A DNA stretch of 64,000 nt from Saxidomus purpurata (GCA_022818135.1 JAFMSR010000010.1:28818162-28882161); one strand, 5' to 3'. Numbered from the stretch's first letter, positions 22,101 to 35,545 are shown. A program made the numbers and translations. The notes: generated from the letters alone by a model not told the origin.

Positions 22101-24349
22101 GACAACAATCAATTGACGGACAATAGTTCGTCATTTTTTTCAGAAATCAGTCGAGCAAAAAATAAAAAGTATGGCCACTATGTTTTTGGTATATTTTGTA
22201 TTTAAAAACTGATGTTCCATACCACTTGTCCCTGAAAAGAATTATCATGAAACATTTTCTGTACTTTATATCGTCGCACAGTTTGTCATATGCTGATTTA
22301 ATCATTTTATAATGATTTATGCAAATAAAGAATATTGTACTGTTTTACTGGTTTCTGCATTTCCATGATTTCATTCAATTATAAACACCCTTTGGCATAT
22401 GAGTAATTTTTTCAGTAACACAAACTTAAGTAGCAAATAATTTTTTTTCTTCTATTAAGTAAATTGTTTAGAAAACAAACAAATAATACATAATTACAAC
22501 AGCCACTTGATTGGGATCTATCTCAAAACATTAAACAATAGAGATATTACTGTAATATGTTCTTTAATATTTTTTACACTTGTCAGCATTAATAAAACTT
22601 CATATTTCAAATTTTGTTAAGTAAGACTTAGCCTTTCCATAAGTCAACTGGTATATTAAACTATTCATTAGTTACTTGGCCGTCTACTTACACGTTAGTG
22701 CGTTATAACACCAAATAAAGAAACCACGAGGCACTTGTAAACGCCAGACGAAGATGTCAATTTGTGAAAAAGACACAGAAGCATAGAAAGAAAGAAAGAA
22801 AAAAAAAAAAGAAAAAAAAAAGTGAATAAAAGATACTCCATTAAATTTGAGAAGAACTGTCGCTATATACTTCTTCATACAAAACTAGTAGAACATATAT
22901 ATAGCTTTTACTGTGATATAATATAATAGTCTGTGATAGGTTGATCAATAGTCTCTTATAATTCTTATATATGAATGGCTATGTACAATTTAATAGATAA
23001 AATGTATTTTAACATGATTTTATATACTGAATGTTGTACATGGAAGAGACATAAATAAATAAATAAAATATACAAACTGTCTAGCGCTCTAGACCCTGAA
23101 GATTATGATTTAATGTGTAAATGTTACAGACGCTTTCATGTGTTGCAAATCGGATTCAGTCATAGTTTTTGCATAATTACTGACGTTTGCAAGATTCCAA
23201 CTAGGTGATAAACACTCCCTAAATAGAAACTTACGACTTTTAATTGAACATGAAATAAACAATTTACAAAATAGAAATAAACTCATATGGGAATAAATGT
23301 CAAAACACTGAATATCAAGATAAACAAATTACGCATCAACAGATATAATAGCACACGTTTATGATATATTTTCACACTGTAAAGATTTCAAACATCAGGT
23401 TTTTCCTAATTTTTACATTGTATATCTGTCACTTTAGTAAAACTCGCTTTCAACGAACTCCTCTGGACCATGGAAAATTGTTTGCTATATACGATGTTTG
23501 CTGTATCCATCATAGCTTAACCAGCTTTTTTAAAGAAATGCAGACTATGAATTTACCTGCAGAAAATGAATTGTTTTGTAACCTGTCAAATTTCTTACTA
23601 GTCATAGTTGGTAATACGGCTTGAAACGTTTGAACAAGGAAGCAGCCATGGAGGTATAAAAACTGCTTACAAGGATTGTTCATATCAGACCTATTTGACT
23701 AAAAGGATTAAATCTTCTTTTTTGCAAAACACGTAAAATTCAAATTTGTGTACAAGGATATCTTATTGACCACATGTATTTGCAAAACATTGAAGATGAA
23801 GTGAATATCAATTTTATTCCAGATATGTATGAACAAGAAATGCATAATTTTCTTGAAATTTGCGTACTTTTGCCTACATCACCTTCCCAAAATAGAATGT
23901 GTCATTATTATTTAAACCTAAATGCACAACTCCTGCAATATCTTCATTTTTTGCATCTATGCTAATTTGGTTTTAAAGTAATATCGAATTAAAGTGGAAT
24001 TATGCACATTTTTTTCAAGTAAAAATCCAGCTGAAATACGTGTGTGTACAAAGAGTAGAGGAACAATAGCTTTAAACCCAATACACCAAACTCTTCCTGC
24101 TACCAGTACGAAATAATAACTTTCCAAATATAACTTTTCCTATTTTGACTGGGAGAGTCAATTTAAGAAATAAACAACTGCATGCAGGAGATGCTTCCCT
24201 TCCACTGCCGAAATATCTACTGGCAACAACACTAATAACACAAACCAAACTGTCAAGAAAGGAATTATTTTATTAGTCCAATTTCTTATTTCTAAAGCAC
24301 TAACTTTAAATACTAATACTAAAACCAGTACTGGTGTCATATGAGGAAG
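22101..24349. other. AT-rich intergenic sequence, no gene recognised
   Basis: There is an A-rich run at 22790-22825 and only short unsupported open frames. Confidence 0.5.
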
Positions 24350-24436
24350 TACGGTCGTGACCCCAGTTGGGCTCGAACCCGCAACCTCCGGGATGAGCGG
24401 CCGACACCTTAACCTCTACACCACCCCTCTTCTTAT
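24350..24436 (-). repeat. tRNA-derived SINE head
   Basis: The minus strand carries an A-box-like TGTAGAGGTTAAGG (24407-24420) and a B-box-like GGGTTCGAGCC (24369-24379) at tRNA spacing, with a tRNA-like CGGCCGCTCATCCCGGAGG between. There is no intact acceptor stem, so it is a SINE or tRNA relic rather than a tRNA gene. Confidence 0.65.
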
Positions 24437-24984
24437 GGTTCAATGATTTAGTTTTGTACCTGAAAAGTTTTCATGCCAGTGTCTCTATTGGAGATAAGAA
24501 ACAATTTGAAAATTGTTCATAGTTTAAGTTCATAATGATCACAGTGATACATATATGTTTTCGTATTTGTAAAGGGAAGTAACTCAAATTACAATAAAAA
24601 CTGACATACTATGCAAACATACTTATAAGTCTTTGAAATGGAAATCAAGAGAGTCACACACAAGACAAATATATAATATTTTATCAAAAACACTTAATAA
24701 ATCTTTGAAAATCCACTGCTAGTTTGAAATATCATTTGTTTTCGGTAATCTTATTTGTTTTCGGCGGTTTCTGGTAAAATTTTGTTTATTCAGTATTTCC
24801 CGGGAATAGATGTCGGCTCAGGGATAAGACGTTTGACATGCTAATGATAAGTAAACTTAAATTTGCATAATTAAGTGCAACACATAGACTGTGTATAGAA
24901 CTGACACTGTGAATAAAAAAAGTGTTACTTGTTTATTCATTGTACCGTTAAAATTATAAACAAGACTCACAGATCTGTCCTGTC

Positions 24985-25300
24985 ATTTACAAAATCACGA
25001 TTACTTCCAATGAAAATAATCATAATTAATCGATTACTTACAAATTATGCAGTAATCATTAAGTAATCAGTTACTGAAAAAAAGCAAAATAATCATAATT
25101 ATAATCGATTACTCTTTCAAGTAATCGTCCCCATGTCTGCCACACAATATAAACACAAGGAATGCAATGCATTCTGTACCCCACCCACTTCTCAGATACA
25201 AGAATATTTTTTGTAACCATCCCCAGAAATATCTTCAGATTTATCGGCTTATCGGCGAAATTGTCTCCCTTGAAAGCAGCTTATCGGGTTAATCGATTAA
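24985..25300. repeat. Cluster of TAATCGATTA palindromes
   Basis: TAATCGATTA occurs near 25030, 25100 and 25285 with related half-sites (TAATCATTAAGTAATCAG, CGATTACTT) between. It may be a degenerate repeat or, less likely, a homeodomain site cluster. Confidence 0.5.
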
Positions 25301-26092
25301 GCGTTATCGGTCATTGTATACACATTGAAATATATAGGAGTACAATCTTTAACTCATCAAAAAGAAATAAAATAACAATCCAATCTGACAATATTTATTA
25401 AGTTAGGCCACACCAAATTAATTATAATGTGATACAATTTACACATACATACTTCATTTAAGCATTGCTATAAAATACCGAAGCTCCAGAATATATGCCC
25501 AAAATAATGCAGATAATGTTAATATTATATGTATGCATAATGAAACACAGACATGTATTTTTGTTTTCATGTGTGATTCAGCTGTTTTCAACTGGTTATA
25601 GTCGTTTGACCTTCGCTATATGTTTCTTTTCGTTAATATTTTGTGAAGGATGTTGCCGAACGTCAAAGCACTTTCAAATTAAGGCATATGTCAAATTGGG
25701 ACGATCCAAATAAGAGAGCGGATTGTTGTATATAATTTCAGCGGGACTGCATATGCAATTATCAATATTTTTCGAAAATTTAAGATATCAAGAATTAGTA
25801 TATTTCGAAAACTACTGCATGCAGCCGCTATTCTCACAATCTCACAGTATTCAGCTATACAACATGGTTATAACGATGGCGATGCTAAACTAACTTACTG
25901 CCATTAATTTTGAACATTTTATTGACTTAGTACATGATATTATTATTTACAAATATGATAAAACATTGTCCATACATTGACATTAGATCAAATAGAAAGC
26001 CAGCAGCTTCCTATGTTGGTACTTAGATAGATGTACTTTACTTTCCTTCTGCCAAGTTAATGCAGCCGAAACCTATTTTACAGCGAAACGTC

Positions 26093-28338
26093 ATGGTTCT
26101 AATCCCGTTACCACACAAAGTTTGTTACCGTGGAATGTGGCTGAAACGGAATATTGCCACTGTGTTAGTAGGGGCTATTGTGGGCACGATACTCTATGGA
26201 CACATCAAGGTATCTTTCCGTGGTAAGTGAAGCTTGCGTGAGTTTCGTTTGTACTATTTATGCTGGTTCGAATAGGATTTTAATTCCGATTATACAAGAA
26301 ACGCAAAGCTTATGATTTAATAAGTCTCAGAATGGTATGACCAGTAACATATAAAATTATAGATTAAAAAATTATTTTACAATAAATGATAATGTAAAAT
26401 AAAGATATGTAAAATGCACTTAAAATTTGACAGTATTTCTTTTTATTATTTTATGTCTTAGTTATCAGGTGTAGCCATCACAGAACTCACCATGCCTTCT
26501 TTTTTAATAAAAAATTTCAATATCTAAAGAAAAAACATATTTTCCTACTTGGACGAATACTTTTCAGTTTGGCCCCAGTCCTGTTATATGCAACATATTG
26601 TATGAATATTGAATGGTTCTTTTTTTACGTTTTGCAGTTTCTCAAGCCAGAGATACTAGTGTACTACACGAGCAACATTTACGACTGATGCAACTGGGGA
26701 ACACGTCTGCTCGTGAATCTTTTATCAAGAAGGTACCAACTTTTTCATCCGTTTAGGTTTACCTTTAAGTTTTAAAACAAGACAGGCTAGAACAGTAAAT
26801 AAAATGTACATTGCTTTATTCAAATTTCAGAAACTAACATGCATTACAATTTCGTATCAATAGACTGCCTCATATTTTCAAGGCTTGCTGAACGGAAGGA
26901 ATATGTATTTGATGAACGTTTGATATAGATAAAAATAAAAAGCAACAAACATGTCTGTAATACCTTTTATTGTCATCACTTACGCAGCCAATGCGTTAAT
27001 CGTCTACTTGATTTCAATTCCTACAAAAATAAAGAAATCACAAAACAAATTTATTGAGTTAAGTAGATCTGATAAGGCACATACAATGTACTAGTACACT
27101 TTTACATCACATACTCTTAATTTAGAAAGCTATATTGAATTTTCCTTTCCCATCAGCGTTCTTTGAGCGATATACCGGACAAAATAAGCCATGTAAGCAG
27201 ACTCCGCAGCTACCCAACAGACGGTTACGAAAGAGCAAACATTCTAAGGGAGGCATGCCGAAACACCCCTTCCCAAAGCGGCACTGGCGGCAATAGGGTC
27301 CGTGTGAGTTACGATATGAAACATGAAGCGATGTATTGTCCTTTATGTAAACTAGCGTCAACATTCTGGACACGAGTTTTTGTAATGTTAAACGGTAACA
27401 GACAGGGGAATGTTATAAGTCATCCATATGAAGTTCCAATTTCCAGAGCCCCACCCAGCAATTTGTATTTTGATACTTTAACGCAACAGATTGCAAGTAC
27501 GCACGTTTCCAGTAATACTTTCAGGTTTTTATTTGTAAGAAATCCATACAGACTTTTATTTTCAGCGTTTGTAGATAAAATTGTCGGACCTAATCCGTTA
27601 TTTTGGAAAGCGTTTGGGCAATCAATAAAAACAAGAATCAGTGGTAACGGAGCACACTCATGTGGTGATGACGTCACATTTGAACAGTTTTTGCGTAATG
27701 TCATTAGTGATTATAAGATTAAACATTCATTGAACTGTCATGTTGCAAAATATGATGCATGCCAGCCTTGCAAGATGAATTACACATTTGTTGCAAAAAT
27801 GGAGACTTTTAAGGCAGACACGTTTCATATATTATCCAAATTAAACCAGACTCAGACCTTAGAAGTCTTTGAAGATGAGTTCAGTGCTTTGCATGCAGAC
27901 GACGCTATCGAAGATTCGACTTCCGGTCCCTATTCTTGGAAGGAAGAAATACTGAAATGTATTCCTTGGCATAAAGCCCTTCAAAGAATCTGGAGAAAAT
28001 TACAAATCAGGGGAGTGATTGGAATGGAAGCTTTTCCTCTCAGTAATGAAGAGGCAGACACTATTACTAAGGATAACTTTATTAATATTTTAAAGAATTT
28101 AAGGATGAAAACGAGTTCTAGTGAGCGCAGCTGGCAAAAAGAAGAAGCTTTTAAAGAAGCATACAGAGGCGTGCCCAGTGACATTTTAGATGACATTAGG
28201 AAAATATATGCAAGCGAGTTTTACCTATTTAAGTATAATGATTCCCCGGATGAAATATTTCATAAAAATATGCCGTTTCCTAGTTACAGCTTTATGAAAT
28301 ACGATAATGTCAAGCAAAATATCACGAACAGGTTGTAA
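26093..28338 (+). CDS. Carbohydrate sulfotransferase (Sulfotransfer_2 / CHST-like), 3 exons
   Basis: It transfers sulfate from PAPS to a sugar, probably on a glycosaminoglycan or glycoprotein in the Golgi lumen. The exons are 26093-26222, 26638-26732 and 27157-28338. Each junction has GT/AG ends (gtaagt, gtacca, tttgcag, catcag) and joins in frame, giving 468 residues. Residues 20-36 (NIATVLVGAIVGTILYG) form a type II signal anchor after a short basic cytosolic tail. The 5'-phosphosulfate loop is CPLCKLASTFW, with Lys near residue 140. The 3'-phosphate motif is FVRNPYRLLFSAF from residue 201. The tail VPSDILDDIRKIYASEFYLFKY matches the family's end. The family is that of CHST9-14 and HNK-1 sulfotransferase; the acceptor sugar cannot be told. 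The first ATG was chosen because it precedes the anchor in frame. Confidence 0.85.
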
Positions 28339-29239
28339 ATAGTGCCCGTTTTTAGTTCCGCTACAAAGCGTGGATTTATTGTGCTATGTCTTCCGTTACG
28401 TTATTAGTCAGTTTGAAGTAATCTGAATTACATTAAGTAATAATCTAGCGTGTGTGGTTTTTTTTAATCAGAATTGCATTTGTTTTCAAATTCAGTACGA
28501 TTTCATTACATCTTTCCAGCAAGTTTTGATTTGATTACTTCTGGAATTTGTGCAACAACAAAGACTGGAGATTGTCTTTTTAAAGTTTGTCAACGAAACA
28601 TTGTTATTCATTGCATAGTACCCTTACCAATTCGACGAAACAAACGTCCCGCAATTTATTTTTCTATATAACTGATTACTTTTATGTGTTTCACTTTGTA
28701 ATCACAAACAGCTGTGTCCTTTCTGTTTTCTAATCTGTCGGATTACGGAAGTGTAAACAGATTTCTGCAAAAATGTATTCTTTCAAACGTTGCCTTTATC
28801 TCGTATAGAAATTCGACGTCAGTGGGGCGCATTTCAGACGGGAGTCAGAAGCAAGAAGTCCAACTATATAAACTTTTTATTTGTTCATAGTTTTTGAGTA
28901 TTTTTGTGTTTTGTTTTGTATTCTAGCCATTATGATCGCTTTATGTCAATAGTTAATCGTTATGCACTGGCAACAGTTTCTTAACCGATGCGCGAGTTTC
29001 AGCCAAACTACAGAAAAATGTTCCGTGAAGAATCAGAGTCTCCATTATTTGCACCAAAAACATGGACTGTAACTGGCAGTGCTCAAATCGTTCCGCTTCA
29101 CTTCACAGAATACAACAAGAGCTAATATAAATACCTGTCAACGACATAATATTATTTTCCAATTTTAACTTGTGGCCATCTTTTTTAACCAAGCTTCACA
29201 GAACTGTTCAGTGGATGTTTATTATACAATTATTGACTC
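28339..29239. other. 3' flank of the sulfotransferase gene, nothing recognised
   Basis: No clear canonical poly(A) signal was found close to the stop codon, and no further gene is evident. Confidence 0.4.
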
Positions 29240-29570
29240 GCGGGTATGATGTAATTTTTACCAGAAGGGGAGAAAAGGCGATACATAGGGATCGCTTTGT
29301 CCGTCCGTCCGTTGGTCCGTCCGTCCGTCACACAAACTTAACGTTGGCCATAACTTTGCCATTTCTTAAGATTTCTTCATTAAACTTTACAATTGTATTG
29401 CTTATGACAAAAGGGTCATGATGCCGCCAAATTTTGTAGGTCAAGGTCATATTTGACAGAGTTATGCCCCTTTTTGTTCTTAGATTTTGTCACAAAATTA
29501 TTGGTTATTCTGACAAAGCGTAAGAGGGCGACACAAGTGTTCTACTGACCACCCATCTAGTTATCTTTTC
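29240..29570. repeat. Dispersed repeat with GTCC microsatellite
   Basis: A (GTCC)n run at 29300-29328 is followed by modules such as 'gacaaaagggtcatgatgcc', 'ggtcaaggtcatatttgac' and 'agttatgcccctttttg' that resemble common bivalve dispersed repeats. Confidence 0.55.
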
Positions 29571-29774
29571 TGGTGAATATCACATCATATTCAATGACTG
29601 TTTTATTACATGTAAAATGCGTATTACTTCTAAAATCACTCAAACTGTTACAGGCTGATGCTCATAATGACCGTCAATCTAACAGTATAAAATCTTTTTG
29701 AGGAACATTTTTGCCTTGACCACTGAAGGAACGTTCGTATATAATTAAGTTATACTCTAATTCAATCTTAGTCA

Positions 29775-30300
29775 TTTTTGGATCGATTGGATTTATTCAA
29801 TCGTATCCAAAGTTACAGAGTATTTCAGACCCTTACGGCCGAACTCTTAACACAATTTTTTGTCGAATACGACCGAAAAGTAGTTCTATGTATTCAATGA
29901 AATAAAAAGAATTGTAATGCATTACCTTGTATTCTGTTTTCATTATGATATATTGATGAATAAATGTAAAACATTAAAAATTACTAAGAATCAACGAGGT
30001 ATTCGTTCTGTATATAGAACTAGTTTCCTACGCGGTTTTGATCGGAACAGTTTTCTAAGTCAGACCGGAGACACTAAAAGACACCTAGTCAGGCCGAATA
30101 ATGTGTCTTATATCCGATGTTGTGTTTGTGATCATAAACTATCGGAACATCGTAATACGTTATCGAACCACTAGGTACTCTTGAATTTTAAATTACGAAA
30201 CTCGGAATTCAACATAAAAAACAACGATTTTTTTGTAACTTGCCAACGCCTTTATCATCAAAAGTGCTGGCCTGACTAGTTGTCATTTAGTGTCTCTAAA
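29775..30300. repeat. Dispersed repeat X, copy 2, with inverted arms
   Basis: 29775-29888 and 29990-30070 match copy 1 at 4208-4500. In addition an approximately 30-bp inverted pair (gagacactaaaagacacctag near 30066 and its complement near 30275-30297, both with CTAGTCAGGCC) brackets the right side. This suggests the terminus of a foldback element or a second insertion. Confidence 0.6.
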
Positions 30301-31344
30301 GATTTTCCGAAAAACTAGTCTAAAATACGCCTTCATGCGTTAAGGTATAAAACTGAAACTTATCAGCAAATTAACTCTACAGAGGCACTTGTAGATGTCT
30401 TTTTGAAATATGACAACATATTTTTATGCTTTAAACACGTTGTAATTGTTGTATTTTATGTAAATGCGTGGTTCGAAAATGGTACGAAAATGTCCGCATT
30501 TCGTCGAAGTCGATTCCTACCTGAGTACGAATAACTGTAAGAAATCACATAGATCTACATGTCTTAACTACGATTTTTAAATATAGACAAAGGGAAAATC
30601 AAATTCATTTCTCTGGATTATGCTGTCATTTACAAAGAACAAATATTAACTCAATATAAATTGTAACAAAAACTTTCAAACTTTACCAAAGTAGGAAAAT
30701 GAATTAATATAAGTTTTCTTTGAAAGCTTATTTTCAGACTCCAGTTATATTGTTACACCTTTGTACTATGTATGTATATATACTATGTATTTTCGAGAAT
30801 AAATATTGTTTAAACTAAACTTTACCACGATTCTTTTGCTACACTAAATTTTGGTGTTTGCATTCATACATACATTAATTATAAAGGAACATAATAATCA
30901 TCACCATTATTACTTGTTACGAAATACTGCTAGAGTCTAGTATATGTTAAATATGAAAGATAATAGCCTGCTATTAAAACATTCAGTTGTTGTTTTATAC
31001 AAGTTATGAAAATTTAAAACAGTATGGTAGAAAGGCTGGTAATGACTAGGTGTGCGCAATAGACCCGGTATATTGCAATTCGCAGTATTTTGGAACCACT
31101 CACGGGGATAGTTAATGTAAGCTGCAAGTACTTGTTCTACAATAAGTATATACTGAATCAATTTATAACAAAAGATTGATTTATCAATTTTTAGCTTTTC
31201 TTTGAAAAACAGAAGAGCCATTGTCATAACCTTCTTGACGTCAGTCGGCACTGTCGTCTTGATTCTGATTAAGCTTTCTTAAAATCCACTTTCTCGGTAA
31301 CCATTAAAGCCTTGAAACTTCAGACAATTGCTTGGCATCAAACA

Positions 31345-31620
31345 ATGGCATCTGTTGCCGAGTGGTTGAGGTCATTGACTGATGTTTACTTGTCCCTCAT
31401 CGCTGTAGGTTCGTGCCCTACTTGGGTCGAATTCTTTTATGTCTGGGAGCTATCTAGGTTCTACCCAGGTGCCCGCTCGTGAATGAAATAATGCCGGAAT
31501 TGGCACCCAGGGTCTTCCTCCTCCATGAAAGCTGGACGTTGCAATATGACCTTAGCTGTTGAGTGCGACGTTATATCCGAATCAATGAATTGGCACAATA
31601 CAATCAACCCTATGGGCATA
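31345..31620 (+). repeat. tRNA-derived SINE
   Basis: The head resembles a tRNA-Ser/Leu type: TGCCGAGTGGTTGAGGTC (A box, from 31355) and GGTTCGTGCCCTA (B box, 31408-31420). The body GGAATTGGCACCCAG to GCGACGTTA follows. The body is shared with 5293-5402, where the head is missing. Confidence 0.7.
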
Positions 31621-31985
31621 TCCCATAACTTTTGAATGGCATTAAAAGTTGTTCAAACTATGAATTTTCAGTTCAGTTTTGTCAAAATCCATTTCTCAGT
31701 TACCATTCACAGCTTAATACTCCATAGGGTAGTTGAACATAGTCACTGAATGCAAAATGTAAGCACATGGGTTCCTATCTCAAAAGTAAAGTTTACACAA
31801 ATGGTTAAGGTAAAAATTTGTGGACAGTTGTGTCTCCAGTTTATAACTTTACTCGTGCAAGGGTGTCCTGATATTTACACATGTGATGTGTACAATCTGT
31901 GTTGTCCTGATATTTACACATGTATGTGTGCAGACTGTGTTGTTCAGAGACAATCGATCCTCCAGCACTTTCAGTCCTTTGATTT
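31494..31985. repeat. Dispersed repeat Y, copy 2
   Basis: Matches 5293-5785 across nearly 500 bp with small indels, including the paired gtcctgatatttacacatg units near 31866 and 31903. Confidence 0.75.
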
Positions 31986-33040
31986 TATTACAAAACGCTG
32001 ATAAATTAATATGTTTAGCATTTGATTTTGCAGATTAAACTTATCAGAGACACTTTATTTGCACCGAAAACATGGACTGTAACTCGAAGCTACGACTGCA
32101 AGGCGTCGCCGTCTTTTTTAAATATATTACATTTTGTTTCTTTTTAACGTTGCTTTATGATTATATATTATTGGGACACCAGGGCATGACAATGGTGCTA
32201 CTAAAACTGTCATAGCTAACGTACGAAATAATATTTTTCTATTGGACATTTTATTGATATCCAGTCAATCGAAAATATTGTCTATGTGTCTCTTTTATCA
32301 AAACATATTTTCCGAAAATCTGTTATTCTGTTTAGTTATACTCTAATGCAATCTATTACAAAACCCTGATAAAATATGTATAGCAAATGTCGTGCAAATA
32401 TTATCATATACAATAATTGAATAGTGGGTCAGGATGTAATATTCATCAGAAAAGGGCAATAATGAGCGTGGCGGTAGTATTTCATTGATATGGTGAATAA
32501 AACAAAGAACTGATTGGAATGATTGCCAAGTATTGTACTTCGTCATTTAGCAAAATTTAAATTTTAACTATATGATATTCATAACAAAACACCATTATGT
32601 AGTATTTTCATAATTATGTTGCCATGACATCCGTAATTGTGGAATTATAGTGTATGAAACGTAACATTTCACCTTAAAGAGATTCCGATCATTACACGCC
32701 GCCAGGAGGCGGTGTGTATATTGGAATGCAGTAAGTAAAATTTCCATGGGGTGACGTAACTACTTTTAGACTGTAGACTGATTTCACAGTGTGTTCTTTC
32801 GTAACAAGCGGTCTTTTGATTTGAGATCGCGAACCAGTCTAAATTTTACGGAAATAGCCGATTTTAAACGAATGACTACCAACAGATATTTAAATATACT
32901 TTACGAAACGTTCAAGCTTATGATGTGTCCACTTCTTATTTAAAGTGTCTGGGAAGTTAAATTAGTTTGTTTACATAAATTTGTACCGCCATTCTGAAAC
33001 AAACGTCTGTCATGGTAAATAACGAAGTTATACGCACTGA
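31986..33040. other. Intergenic sequence, no gene recognised
   Basis: A short hairpin, ACACGCCGCC with GGCGGTGTGT, lies at about 32694-32717. Otherwise nothing is supported. Confidence 0.4.
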
Positions 33041-33047
33041 AACTCAA

Positions 33048-33096
33048 TGCCTTCATAGCGCAGTGCTATGTACCCCCGCTTGGCACGCGGGAGAAC
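33048..33096 (+). pseudogene. tRNA-Asp-like 5' fragment
   Basis: The order of a D-arm-like stretch (TAGCGCAGTGC) and an anticodon arm CCCGC-TTGGCAC-GCGGG followed by GAGA resembles the 5' two thirds of tRNA-Asp. The loop would present GGC rather than GTC. The T arm, B box and acceptor 3' strand are absent, so it is a truncated tRNA or SINE-head relic. Confidence 0.35.
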
Positions 33097-33099
33097 TTT

Positions 33100-35189
33100 T
33101 ATATAGGTTGGAACAAATTAATTTATATCTTGGAAATAATTTTTCTTTCGTACAAGAATAATATAAATTGAAGCAAACTTATATGTTAGAATTCTAGCTT
33201 AGGAAAACAAAAAAAAATTATTATTATTTCAATGATTTGATAATTCAATAATGTGACAGCAGCCAATTTCCACACAGAGGAAACAATGCCTATAGACTTG
33301 ACGTAGAATCATCTTTTTTAGCATTAAACATTAAACATTAACAAATGGTCAGCCATATACAAAATTAGAGTGCAAAAAGATTAGGTTTGGTTAATCACCA
33401 TACATTAAATCCAACATTACTAATTATCGCAACCCCCACTCCATTTGGCGGCGTTCAAACAGTTGACTTGTTAGAGAAATTGGAGTTACTTTTGAGATAA
33501 AAGAATGTAATAAATTTCTTATAATTGTCACTATAGAAATCATATCTCACATTTCATGAATTAGATCTGAAAATAAAATTCCCTGCTCAGTTTTGCTGTA
33601 TTTTATTAAGTAAAAAATAAATATAAGACACATATTATACCCCCACTATACTTGCTACGGTTTTCTTCAAGAGATCACAGATATCCAATAAGAAATACGA
33701 AAATAGACTATACATGTATATTGATGGTCATCATAAGGCTTTGTCTCACATTTTTTCCAATAATTGTTGACATTTGTTTTATGATCCCAGATAATAAAAG
33801 AGTTGGGTGTACTGTAAAAAGCGCTACGTCTTCGTAAATACATTACATAACTTATCCAAATTATGAAAGGTTGCTCTTTGTATTTATTTATTAATTTCAA
33901 TTTTACCTTTATGACACTAAGACAGAGTTCGCACACAATGGCTCAATTATTATACATTACCATTAAAAATAATGTTATAGTATGGCGATTATCTATAACG
34001 TTATATAGTCTGACAATTCCACGTTCGTATTAACTTCTTACAGTATTACAGTATCGCTATCATATTTTTAAGTACTTTTATCAACTACAAACTATATATA
34101 TTCATCTTCTGCATTTTATATGCGTTCCGCAGGCGAAATTTTCTTAACGTCGTGTTCAGACCTCCTCTTTGCGGGTTGGACCTGCCCGTGATCCAGATCG
34201 TTTAATTCTCGCGTAGGCTAATATCAACCTAAAGTAATTTGAAAGAAATCAATATCAAGGTATGCATTATTTAAATGTATGATACTGTTGCATTACGCTT
34301 GCGTCAGTTTATATTTGTACCAGTGTGGTTTCATGCAAAAGGTGATGTTTTCACCCACAGGAGTAAAGAACAAACCTTTGACCCCATAATATTTTATTTT
34401 GTTGTTCATAGCTCTTTACCATAGACAATGTTCCCAACACACGCTTTATGAGAACAAGCAGATTGCTGCGAAAAACTCTTCCATTTCTTTCAAATTTGAG
34501 TAACGTCAAACAAATTTCGATGAATTTAAGAGGGAAATGATAGAGCTTTACGAACAAGTTGACTTCAATGGAAAATTCCAAGCCGTTTTCATTCTACAAG
34601 TGAAAATGCCAACGCTGATATAGCGATTTTCACTCAACCCAGAAAAATGTCACACATTTTCTGACGGTGAGTTTAGCTTAATACTCGACTAATATTGCGG
34701 TACTGCGAAAGGAAACCATCAAAACATGAAATATATATATACACACTACCACGTACGAAGTATTGAATGTTAATTAAAACGGTGCTCGAATTAAATGACA
34801 TGTATTGGCCAGATATACAATTCAAGTTTGTTGTAAGATAGATCCCTTACATAGTCTAACCAAAGAAGAACACCTGTCGTACGGCAATACGCGGCACTGT
34901 ATTGGTGATGACGTAACGTCAAAAGTTCCGTCTCACATCGACGTTAAAATTGCAACGTTTTATGCAGATATGTGTTCTGTTACCTATTTTATTGTTGTAT
35001 TTAAAATGGTGGAAGCTAAATAATGTTTATGACATGAGTCAACGTAAGTTTAGTTCGATTAAGACAAAAAAGAATCGCCCTCGAACATTCGCTCCTGTTA
35101 CATTTGTATAAGCACGATCTCGAAAGTGAGGCAGTCTGTTTCTATTAGGTGGACTGAGGCACCAACTTACCAAGAATACACTTGTGCTC
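33100..35189. other. AT-rich intergenic sequence, no gene recognised
   Basis: Only short open frames without homology were seen. Confidence 0.4.
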
Positions 35190-35545
35190 CGGACATGTGG
35201 TACTTACGTTTAAACTGACATGTCCTAACATGGTACTTTCGTTTAAACCGACATGTTAAGTTTGAAACAGTATTAGGACATGTCAGTTTAAACGAAAGTA
35301 CCACCTTCAGCGTTTAATAAATTTATTAAATACCGCGGTACGGGTGAAACCATACCGATACGGTATCGCGGCACTTATACCTGTATGCTCGTTACGTTCC
35401 ACTGAATTTTTGGTCTTTCATATCGAAGCTATTGATTTTTGCATGAGCGTGACTTGAGGGTGGATTAAATATACACTGTTTATAGTTGGGAAGTAAGGTG
35501 GATATACAGTGTATGGACATGTTAGTTTAAACGTAAGTACCATCT
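35190..35545. repeat. Four-copy inverted/direct repeat around GTTTAAAC
   Basis: The unit GGTACTTACGTTTAAACTGA, ending in CATGTCC, occurs at 35199 and 35232 (plus sense) and at 35276-35303 and 35514-35542 (minus sense). The last two are also direct repeats with a shared CTTCAGCGTTTAA flank. The first pair and the third copy could fold into a long stem. Confidence 0.7.

Noticed and set aside
31345..31430. Functional tRNA gene
   Set aside because: A and B boxes are present but the acceptor stem does not pair and a SINE body follows. The same holds for 24350-24436 and 39730-39811.
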